From assembly GCA_040002435.1 (NCBI GenBank), contig JBDUEM010000209.1:1-13722 (forward strand): a DNA stretch of 13,722 nucleotides, in the 5' to 3' direction. Each line of letters begins with the position of its first letter. Within the stretch, counting starts at the first letter, position 1. The position numbers and the translations under genes were made by a program. Shown here in pieces: positions 1 through 6,367 of this stretch. Under the pieces are notes generated by a model that saw only the letters and a list, made by a program, of their open reading frames with translations, made no database searches and had not been told where the DNA came from. This stretch comes from JANXXV01 sp040002435 (GTDB lineage Bacteria > Acidobacteriota > Terriglobia > Bryobacterales > Bryobacteraceae).

Positions 1-1
1 G

Positions 2-664
2 TCCGATGGCGGGTGGGCTCCCATCGGCGGATCGCAGGACACGAACGAAAATCGCTCGGCGGCCGGATGGACCGAGGGAGATGCGTGGGTTTACACGTGG
101 TCGCCGCTGCACGACCAGGCGGGACTGATTGAGTTGATGGGCGGCAGAGAACGGTACGCGGCGAAACTGGATGCCCACTTCCGCGGCGGGCACAATGTGC
201 ACAGCAATGAGCCGAGTCATCACTATGCGTACCTCTACGATTTTGCCGGACAGCCCTGGAAGACGCAGGCGAAAGTGCGGGAGATTGCCGCTGCCGAATA
301 TGGTTACGATTCGGGCGGCCTGGATGGGGATGACGACTGCGGGCAGATGTCCGCGTGGCTACTGTTTACGGCGATGGGCTTCTATCCAGTGAATCCGGCG
401 AGCGGCGAGTACATGATCGGCAGCCCCATGCTCAGACGCGTGAGCCTCCGGCTGCAAAACGGAAATACATTCCGCGTTGTTGCGGAGAATGTCTCAGACA
501 GGAATCTCCACATTCAGTCTGCGACGCTGGATGGGAAAGCGTTGAACGATCCGGTGATTACCTGGGAGCAGATTCAGTCGGGAGTGACATTGCGGTTCCA
601 GATGGGAGCAAAGCCGTCGCGGTGGGGAGCTGGTTGGCGTCCTGCTGCGATTTTGTCGAAGTAG
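2..664 (+). CDS. GH92 alpha-mannosidase, 3' part (5' end outside window)
   Basis: This is the C-terminal 220 residues of a glycoside hydrolase family 92 enzyme; the frame is open from base 2 to the TAG at 662-664. Seen: the family run EGDAWVYTW, then LMGG, then GHNVHSNEPSHHYAYLYDF (its Glu at 209-211), then GQPWKTQ, then DDDCGQMSAW with its Asp cluster at 329-337, then GFYPVNPASGEYMIGSP. Known of the family: GH92 enzymes are calcium-dependent, inverting exo-alpha-mannosidases of about 700-800 residues, usually secreted. The Glu of the NEPSHH motif serves as general acid, and Asp in the DDCGQ region takes part in catalysis. The end of the protein is a short beta-rich region, as expected. The window therefore holds roughly the last 30%. 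The substrate linkage (alpha-1,2, -1,3 or other) cannot be told from this part. The gene ends 57 bases before the toxin-antitoxin pair, and I see no clear terminator between them. Confidence 0.93.
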   Translation, partial: SDGGWAPIGGSQDTNENRSAAGWTEGDAWVYTWSPLHDQAGLIELMGGRERYAAKLDAHFRGGHNVHSNEPSHHYAYLYDFAGQPWKTQAKVREIAAAEYGYDSGGLDGDDDCGQMSAWLLFTAMGFYPVNPASGEYMIGSPMLRRVSLRLQNGNTFRVVAENVSDRNLHIQSATLDGKALNDPVITWEQIQSGVTLRFQMGAKPSRWGAGWRPAAILSK

Positions 665-696
665 CTGACCTCACACCTCACTCCTTGCCAGATAGA

Positions 697-710
697 ATGG
701 CATTTGCCAT
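697..710. promoter_or_regulatory. inverted repeat ahead of vapB, possible operator
   Basis: The arms ATGGCA and TGCCAT match perfectly around a TT spacer. The same short region carries GAATGG twice (695-700 and 715-720) and a CCA-TAT-TGG symmetry at 707-715. The site ends 11 bases before the antitoxin ATG. Type II antitoxins commonly repress their own operon by binding such palindromes. That this one is an operator is inference from its position. Confidence 0.4.
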
Positions 711-721
711 ATTGGAATGGT

Positions 722-982
722 ATGACATTGAAAATTGATAACGCCGGGCGTGTAATCTTGCCCAAACCTGTTCGGGACCGGCTGGGACTTCGGGCAGGCA
801 GCGAGTTGGAAATGCGCGAGACTGCAGAAGGGCTGGTCTTGAAGCCGGCTGAGCGGCGGCCATCGCTCATTAGGAAGGGAAGCTTCCTGATTCACTCCGG
901 AGAGATTCCTGCCGGTTACGACATACTGAAAGCAATTGACGAAGACCGCGAAGAACGAATGCGCAAAGCCTGGGGACTGTGA
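722..982 (+). CDS. AbrB/MazE-fold antitoxin (VapB-like)
   Basis: An 86-residue protein. Residues 1-46 are a SpoVT/AbrB swapped-hairpin DNA-binding domain, with the typical core IDNAGRVILPKPVRDRLGLRAG followed by LEMRETAEGLVLKP. The charged tail (about 47-86, ending EDREERMRKAWGL) would be the toxin-binding part. Known: antitoxins of this type neutralise the partner toxin and autoregulate the operon. I start it at the ATG at 722, because the AbrB domain begins there and a TGGA lies five bases upstream. A TTG at 704 in the same frame would add six residues but sits inside the palindrome. The stop overlaps the toxin start by four bases (GTGA), so the two are almost surely translated together. 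It could be called MazE-like by fold, but the PIN-domain partner makes VapB the better name. Confidence 0.85.
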   Translation: MTLKIDNAGRVILPKPVRDRLGLRAGSELEMRETAEGLVLKPAERRPSLIRKGSFLIHSGEIPAGYDILKAIDEDREERMRKAWGL

Positions 983-1416
983 AGTGGTATTTCGATACCT
1001 CTGTGCTGGTAGCGGCGGCCGTAGAGCAGCATCCCCACAACGCCCCGGCTTTAGCAGTTCTCGAAGAACTACTTCGCCGCAAGCATAGAGGGTTTACGAG
1101 CGCGCAAAGCCTGACCGAGTTCTATTCCGTGCTGACGAGGACGCCGTTCAGGCCACCTTTTTACCCCAGCGAGGTCTGGCAGATTGTCGAGAAGATGATT
1201 CTCCCGCACTTTGATCTGGTGACACTCACCTCGCGCGAGTATCAAGACGTTGTCCGCATGGCCGCTGCCAATGGTTGGACCGGCGGGCGGATTCACGACG
1301 TAGTTCACATCCGATGCGCGCAAAAAATCCAATGCGATCGTATCTACACGTTCAACGTGAAAGACTTTCGGGCATTGGCGTCCGCTGAACTTCAAGACAA
1401 AGTCAGGGCGCCATAA
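979..1416 (+). CDS. PIN-domain ribonuclease toxin (VapC-like)
   Basis: A 145-residue single-domain PIN protein, the normal length for VapC. All four acidic positions expected of a magnesium-dependent PIN nuclease can be seen: Asp6 in FDTSVLV, Glu47 in SLTEFYSVL, Asp107 in GRIHDVVH, and Asp129 in the closing NVKDF motif. Known: VapC toxins cut RNA (often tRNA or rRNA) when freed from the antitoxin and so arrest translation; the target here cannot be told. The start is a GTG at 979, overlapping the antitoxin stop, with a GGGGA just upstream. The other reading, a solitary PIN nuclease, is unlikely given the coupled AbrB gene. The active site looks complete, so I expect a working toxin. It converges on the minus-strand cassette with only 12 bases between the two stop codons. 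Confidence 0.9.
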   Translation: MKWYFDTSVLVAAAVEQHPHNAPALAVLEELLRRKHRGFTSAQSLTEFYSVLTRTPFRPPFYPSEVWQIVEKMILPHFDLVTLTSREYQDVVRMAAANGWTGGRIHDVVHIRCAQKIQCDRIYTFNVKDFRALASAELQDKVRAP

Positions 1417-1425
1417 CCTGGCGTC
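1407..1425. terminator. short hairpin between convergent gene ends
   Basis: GGCGCCA and TGGCGTC can pair as a stem of about seven base pairs (one G-T wobble) around a five-base loop that holds the toxin's TAA stop. It lies exactly where vapC and the leftward cassette converge and could slow transcription from both sides. There is no T-run on either strand, so this is at best a weak or factor-assisted terminator. Confidence 0.3.
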
Positions 1426-1428
1426 ACG

Positions 1429-1725
1429 CTACCCCGCCAGAGCTCGCTCAATTGCCTGTTCCAGGTCTTCCTTTCCCATCCCTGTACTAACGAACAATTC
1501 CTGACGCGCGCCGTGGCTCAGGGCGATTGCCTTCCAACCGTTCTGCGTCTGCACCGTGACGTGAATTTTGATTTCGCCCCTGGCGTCGCGCACCGGGCGG
1601 ATCACGCCCGGAATCACGGAGCGGATCTCCGGGTTCTCCGCCAGCAGCCGCTTCAGCAGATCACGCACCCCGTCGATGATGCTGTGCTCAATCTTGAGCT
1701 TGCCCTGCGCTGTCCGCAACTTCAT
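1429..1725 (-). CDS. small DUF2103-like protein, function unknown
   Basis: A 98-residue protein with no signal peptide or membrane segment, so probably cytosolic. Seen: an N-terminal KLKIEHSIIDGVRDLL stretch, then SVIPGVIRP, then a beta-rich middle (EIKIHVTVQTQNGWKAIA), then HGARQELFVSTG and a short helix. This order (HS..DGL, VIPG.I, basic beta strand, hydrophobic G-x-K, QE-F-V-T) fits my memory of DUF2103, a family described only as predicted metal-binding. The assignment is by eye. Possible ligands are His14, His55 and His71. Its ATG overlaps the tamB stop (ATGA), and only a weak AAGAAG lies upstream, so it is likely translated by coupling to tamB as the last gene of the cassette. No function can be derived from the sequence; a link with envelope assembly rests on position alone. 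Confidence 0.65.
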   Translation of the reverse strand: MKLRTAQGKLKIEHSIIDGVRDLLKRLLAENPEIRSVIPGVIRPVRDARGEIKIHVTVQTQNGWKAIALSHGARQELFVSTGMGKEDLEQAIERALAG

Positions 1726-4700
1726 TTGAAACGCTTCTTATAAAGAAAGTCGATGCCGAACACGCCGTTCTCTTCGCGGATTGCTACCGCGGACCAGGTC
1801 CGGTTGATGTCCCATTCAATCTTCACCAACTGCTGGTTGGCCTGCGCCAGGTTCGTCACATAGGTCAGGGTGATGTCCTTGGAAATCTGCTGCTCCAGCG
1901 TGAGGCGCGCCTGGGGCACGGCGTTCACACCCGTTAATAGCGGATCGATCTTCAGCCGGCTCACTCCGAAGAAGCGCTGCAGCCTGCCGGAAATCGGCGC
2001 CGCGATTGCTTGTCCGAGTAGCGAATTCGTCGACGACGACAGCGAACTCTGCTGGCTCACGGTCTGGCTGCTCGCCAGCGAGGAATTGGTGCCCGGCGCG
2101 CGGCCCACGGCAAGCAGGGCGACAATCTCATTTGATTGCAGAGGCGGGTCCGAACGGTAGGAAAGGTTCAGTTTGTTGATAGGCCCAGAGAAGTTGATGT
2201 TCACCGTGACGCCCCTGACTTGCGTCTCCAGGTCCATGTCCAGCACCGGCTCAATCTTGGTGGTGTTGTAGAAGGCGATGTTGCCGCGGTTGATGGTGTA
2301 TTTGTTTCCGAAGAACTGCACATCGCCCTGGTTGACGTTGATCTGCCCGGAAAGCACGGGGCGCACCGCAATGCCGCGGATGCGCAGGTCGGCCTCGGCC
2401 TGCAGGTCGCTGGTGACCGACGTCATGAACTGCAAATTCGGAATCGTTTCCACGTGGATGTCCAGCTGCAGGCCGCGCAGGAACTGATTGGGAGTAGTGG
2501 GCGTGGAGATGGGTACCGAAGATGCCAGCAGCAGGCTGCCCAGATCGGCCTTGGGATTGAAGCCGGCCTTGACGATGGTCACGGTTCCCGCCAGGAGAGC
2601 ATGGGTCGAGGTTCCGGTGAGGCTGACGTTCGCGTTGCCGGTGGTGCTGACGCCGTCGCCGCGGTAGCGTACGTTGTCTGCGCGGGCCGCCAGCCGGTAA
2701 ACGATCTCGCCCTTGCCAAAACCGACGAAGCCGGTGAGAGCGATGGTTCCGCCGCCGGTCAGCGCGGTCAGTTTGTCGGAGATAGTGGCGCGGTTGCGGT
2801 CGAAGATCACGGTGCCGTTGGCTTGGTCGATGCCGTTTGGAAAGTCTTCGAGATAGAAGGTAGCATTCTTCAGTTCCATGCGGCCGTTCACCGCGGGCTG
2901 GTCAAACGTGCCGCGGATAGTTGCGTTCACCGCCGAGTGGCCCGTGGCCACCAGTCCCGGCTGGTAATCCTGCAGAATGGCCAGATTCAGCTCGCCGTTC
3001 ACGCGAAAGTCGTAGGGATTTTTTTCGTCCCTCCAATTCAGCGTGCCGGTCGCTTCGATGTTGGAATCACGCCCAACCAGGTGGCCGCTCAACAAGTGAA
3101 TGCCCTTGCCATCCGCCGTGATGACGATAGGCCCGGCGTTGCGGAGGGTCAGGTCCTGGGCCTGTTTGGAACCGAGGGTTGCCCGCTGCGTCGAGAAAAT
3201 CTCCACATGGGGAATCTCCATGCGCGCGGTCATTAACTCGGGCTTCTTCGCCGGACCGGAGAAGGTCAGTTTGCCTTCCACGAATCCGTCCACGGGAAAT
3301 GGGTCCTTGCCTTTCGGCCGGAAGAGTTCCTGAATGGTGGCGACGGTCATGCGCGAGAACTCCATCTGCCCGGTGCCGGGATAGTCGCCTGTCAGCTCAA
3401 ACACGCCATTGCCCTTCAACACGGAGCCGCGCAGCTCACCCGACGTTCCCAGCGTCAGCTTACCGGCGGTAGTGGTCGCGTCGACCACGAAGTTTCCCAG
3501 GGCGGTATTGTCCACAACCAGGTTCTGCACCGCAAACTGCCCGTTGAGAGCGTTCAGCTCCGGCTTTGACTGTTGCACCGTGGCGCCGCCGGCGAGCCGC
3601 AGGATGAACCGGCCTTTCATTCCGGGCCGGTATTCCTGCACTTTGCGAACCTGCTCCAGGGTGAAGCCGCGCGTGCCGATGTCGAACAGGACGCTGCCGT
3701 TCTGGAAGTCGTTCGGCGCGTGCTTGTACGATCCAGAAAGGGAGAGCACCGCAGGGCCCTGCTCCAGAGTTCCGTTGCGGACTTCGAGGGAATCGTTTTT
3801 ATAGCTGATCTCGGCTCGCAGCCGGTCGAACGTCTCTGTATCGAAGGCAGGCTTGTCTACCAGCGCGTCCATCACCGCCGTGGGGGATCCGTAAGTACCC
3901 TTGATGACAATGGATCCGGAGAGCGCCCCGGTGATCTTCACCGGCGGCTTCTGGCCGGCATCTGCAAGCAACTTTTCAATCTGCGCGCCGCGCAACCGCA
4001 TGGTGCCGGCGATAGCGCTGGCATCGGTAAGCTTCCAATTCTGCAGACCCAGGTTGAGAGACCCGTCCAGCGACGTCCCTTCTTTAATCAACGTAAATGC
4101 AGGGATGCGCAGGCCGGCGGGATTTGCGCCCAGGCTGGCGGTAAGCTTGTCGAAGTTCTGCCCCTGGCTGTTAAAGCGGTCGATGACGGCGTTTCCGCTG
4201 AGATCGGCCGTGTCCCATTTGCCATCGACGGTGCCCTCAAACACAGCGCGGCCGCCGGCGTTCAGCTTTAACGGCAGCGTCTGCGGGGCCTGGCTGGATG
4301 TCAGGGCGAAGGCCGGCAGCAGGTCGTTCAGGTCTCTCGATTCGAGCTTCACCGCCAGATGCTCGCCCAGGGTTCCGTTAAAGTCGAGCGACGTTGCCTC
4401 CGTACGGACAGAGGATTGACCCAGGGCCAGGCGCTGGGCCCGCTGATCGTAGGATGCGTCAACGCGGCCCGAAATCGGAATGCCGCCCGCGGCCGGAACG
4501 ATGTCAAACTGACCGGACCCTTTGAAATCGCGAGCCCCCTGGACGAACGATCCCGTCACCTCCACGGGCCCCGAGGCGAGCCCGTTCCACGCCACGCCTT
4601 TCACGCCGGCGGTGCGGCTCAGCTCCTGGACGGACATCCCGGTTACATTACCCTTTGCCGAGTAGTGGCGGAAATCCTTCAGCTCCGCCTGCCCCTGGAA

Positions 4701-5732
4701 CTTACCTCCGAGTGCGGTGACCTGCGTGCCGCGCAGGGCAACGTCATGCAATCGCAACTGCACATCGGACTTGATACCGATGTCCCGGATGGTGATGCCG
4801 CTCTCCGAAACCACCAACCCCTTCCCGGTGACAACACCTGCGAGCAACAGGCTGTCCTTCGCGTTGTAGGTGAGCTTGCCGCCGAAGGTCACATGACCCG
4901 CTTTCGGTTCCGACATGTCGAGCGGCTTTGCCAGTTCCGCCAGTTCGCCTTCCGCCTTGACGTCGATTGCAATCACGGGGTCTTTCAGGTTCTTAATTTC
5001 GCCGCTGAAGTCCACCACCGATTTGGGCAAGGTTAGCCGGCCGGTCTCGAAATGCACGCGGGACTTCTCGAGCACGATCTTGCTCTCCATGTGCAGTCCG
5101 AGCGAGATTCTTTTGGCCGAGTCGATGCGGAGGTTGTCCATTGCGAGCGAGCCGTAATAGCGGGGGCCGGTGACGTCGTAACTCAAGTCGGAGTTCACAT
5201 TCTCGCCCCGGATATCCAGCGGAATATTCTGGTCACCGAAGTGAACTAGGCCATTCTGCACGGTCAATCGCTTGATCTTCAGGCCGACTATCAGTTGAAT
5301 CGGATCCGTGTTGCCGGAGTGCGGTATTTTGGGCTCGGGAAAATTCAGCTTCCCCTGGGCGTCCACCAGGATATTGACCTTGGGCCGCAAAATGGTTGCC
5401 GAGGCCAGATCCACCTTCTTCTCGAGCAGCGAAATGATCTTGAGGCCAACCGTCACTGAATCGACCTGAACTAACGGCGCCTCGCCGGCCGGCTCCTTGC
5501 CGTGGAGGACGAACGGCGCCACTTCCGCCGTCAAGGTCTTCCAGTCGAAATGAAATCGTCCGATCTCCACGCGGCCCCCGCTGACGCGTTCCACCTCGGA
5601 CACAATGCGGTCTCTTACCTTGTCCTGCAGCCAATCGCTGGGAAGGATCACCAGAATGGCGAGCGTAAATATGCCGAGGAGGCAAACCACTGCACCGAAA
5701 ATTTTCAGGATGATTCTGGCGGGACGGCTCAC
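1722..5732 (-). CDS. tamB: TamB, translocation and assembly module inner-membrane protein
   Basis: A 1336-residue protein, in the usual TamB range. Residues 5-28 form one transmembrane anchor (ILKIFGAVVCLLGIFTLAI), followed by an AsmA/chorein-like start and then a very long run of beta strands, the periplasm-spanning groove of this family. The C-terminal TamB domain is clear from about residue 1064: LSGQINVNQGDVQFFG, YTINRGNIAFYN, then RSDPPLQSNEIVALLAVG near 1192-1207, then a strand-rich tail. Known: TamB partners TamA in outer-membrane protein assembly, and AsmA-like proteins are also implicated in phospholipid transport. Start: I chose the GTG at 5732, not an ATG 57 bases upstream. The GTG overlaps the previous stop as GTGA, lies seven bases after a GAGG, and puts the basic SRPAR stretch right before the membrane segment. 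The order (Omp85, chaperone, tamB) supports the TAM role. A Ser/Gln-rich stretch interrupts the C-terminal domain at about 1217-1240. Confidence 0.92.
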   Translation of the reverse strand: MSRPARIILKIFGAVVCLLGIFTLAILVILPSDWLQDKVRDRIVSEVERVSGGRVEIGRFHFDWKTLTAEVAPFVLHGKEPAGEAPLVQVDSVTVGLKIISLLEKKVDLASATILRPKVNILVDAQGKLNFPEPKIPHSGNTDPIQLIVGLKIKRLTVQNGLVHFGDQNIPLDIRGENVNSDLSYDVTGPRYYGSLAMDNLRIDSAKRISLGLHMESKIVLEKSRVHFETGRLTLPKSVVDFSGEIKNLKDPVIAIDVKAEGELAELAKPLDMSEPKAGHVTFGGKLTYNAKDSLLLAGVVTGKGLVVSESGITIRDIGIKSDVQLRLHDVALRGTQVTALGGKFQGQAELKDFRHYSAKGNVTGMSVQELSRTAGVKGVAWNGLASGPVEVTGSFVQGARDFKGSGQFDIVPAAGGIPISGRVDASYDQRAQRLALGQSSVRTEATSLDFNGTLGEHLAVKLESRDLNDLLPAFALTSSQAPQTLPLKLNAGGRAVFEGTVDGKWDTADLSGNAVIDRFNSQGQNFDKLTASLGANPAGLRIPAFTLIKEGTSLDGSLNLGLQNWKLTDASAIAGTMRLRGAQIEKLLADAGQKPPVKITGALSGSIVIKGTYGSPTAVMDALVDKPAFDTETFDRLRAEISYKNDSLEVRNGTLEQGPAVLSLSGSYKHAPNDFQNGSVLFDIGTRGFTLEQVRKVQEYRPGMKGRFILRLAGGATVQQSKPELNALNGQFAVQNLVVDNTALGNFVVDATTTAGKLTLGTSGELRGSVLKGNGVFELTGDYPGTGQMEFSRMTVATIQELFRPKGKDPFPVDGFVEGKLTFSGPAKKPELMTARMEIPHVEIFSTQRATLGSKQAQDLTLRNAGPIVITADGKGIHLLSGHLVGRDSNIEATGTLNWRDEKNPYDFRVNGELNLAILQDYQPGLVATGHSAVNATIRGTFDQPAVNGRMELKNATFYLEDFPNGIDQANGTVIFDRNRATISDKLTALTGGGTIALTGFVGFGKGEIVYRLAARADNVRYRGDGVSTTGNANVSLTGTSTHALLAGTVTIVKAGFNPKADLGSLLLASSVPISTPTTPNQFLRGLQLDIHVETIPNLQFMTSVTSDLQAEADLRIRGIAVRPVLSGQINVNQGDVQFFGNKYTINRGNIAFYNTTKIEPVLDMDLETQVRGVTVNINFSGPINKLNLSYRSDPPLQSNEIVALLAVGRAPGTNSSLASSQTVSQQSSLSSSTNSLLGQAIAAPISGRLQRFFGVSRLKIDPLLTGVNAVPQARLTLEQQISKDITLTYVTNLAQANQQLVKIEWDINRTWSAVAIREENGVFGIDFLYKKRFK

Positions 5733-6367
5733 TGGAAAACCTCGCGGCGGAACAGGATCTGGGTCTGCGTGCGTGTCTGCCCCAACCACCGGTCCATCGC
5801 GTGGTCGGCCAGGTCAGCGGTAAGCAGATTCTCGATTTCGGCCCGGCTTTCTTCAAACGAGGGAGGTGTGCCGGTGTGCGTTTTTGTCCACTCGGGAAGG
5901 AACTGTTTCTCGTAGTATTCGCGGACCTCTGCCTCCGGCACCTGCACGCCGGGCCGGAACCGGACGTCGACGAAAGCGAGCAGCGTCATCTGCCATTGAA
6001 GTTGCTTCTTCAATTCCTCTTCCGTGATGCCGTATTCGGCGAGGGTCTTCTGGTAAGACGCCATATCCGGATATCGCTTGCGGATGCCTTCCATCAAAGG
6101 TTCGGGATTGGAAGATTCGAGCGACATGTAGCGGTTCGCCTCAATCTCGTTGCGGATGAGGATCTGCTCCACCATCTTCCCTGCCACCAGCCGCATATTC
6201 GTCTTGCTGAGGTCCGGAGGCTGCCCGTTCTGCACCGCGATCAACCGGATCTGCTGCTCCAGTTCCGACTCGGTGATCACTTTAGAGCCTATCGTAACCG
6301 CGATGCGGTCCAGAATTTCCGGGCTGGCCGGCCACGCAAGCAGGAATGCCGCGAACAGGATCCTCAT
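5729..6367 (-). CDS. SurA-like periplasmic chaperone lacking a PPIase domain
   Basis: A 212-residue exported protein. Residues 1-16 look like a short signal peptide (MRILFAAFLLAWPAS). After it comes the SurA N-terminal pattern ILDRIAVTIGSKVITESELEQQI, then MVEQILIRNEIE, and the helical YGITEEELKKQLQWQM. VPEAEVREYYE follows at about 143-152, the point where SurA proteins normally enter the parvulin domain. No parvulin domain follows: the chain goes straight to the terminal helix (FEESRAEIENLL, then MDRWLGQTR). SurA proteins are about 430 residues with two parvulin domains, so this is the chaperone core alone. In E. coli the core without PPIase domains still binds outer-membrane protein clients. 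The ATG shares one base with the preceding stop (TGATG), and an AGG lies seven bases upstream. The stop overlaps the tamB GTG. A role in handing clients to the neighbouring Omp85 is inference. Confidence 0.85.
   Translation of the reverse strand: MRILFAAFLLAWPASPEILDRIAVTIGSKVITESELEQQIRLIAVQNGQPPDLSKTNMRLVAGKMVEQILIRNEIEANRYMSLESSNPEPLMEGIRKRYPDMASYQKTLAEYGITEEELKKQLQWQMTLLAFVDVRFRPGVQVPEAEVREYYEKQFLPEWTKTHTGTPPSFEESRAEIENLLTADLADHAMDRWLGQTRTQTQILFRREVFQ
5740..5743 (-). promoter_or_regulatory. ribosome binding site deciding the tamB start
   Basis: GAGG on the minus strand, seven bases before the GTG at 5732. It fixes the tamB start at the coupled GTG and not at the upstream in-frame ATG at 5789. 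Confidence 0.65.

Noticed and set aside
722..1416. Toxin-antitoxin pair as the sign of a mobile island
   Set aside because: I see no integrase, transposase, tRNA, direct-repeat boundary or clear shift in base composition on either side, so recent transfer cannot be supported.
2136..3236. 366-codon plus-strand open frame opposite tamB
   Set aside because: It lies wholly antisense to a clear TamB reading frame. Its product is low in hydrophobic structure and rich in V, D, R, G and Q, as high-GC antisense frames usually are, and it shows no domain I recognise.
5733..5789. N-terminal extension of TamB from an ATG at 5789
   Set aside because: It would overlap the SurA-like gene by 61 bases and put a Pro/Asp-rich stretch ahead of the membrane anchor. 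The GTG at 5732 has a good GAGG and a coupled stop/start.
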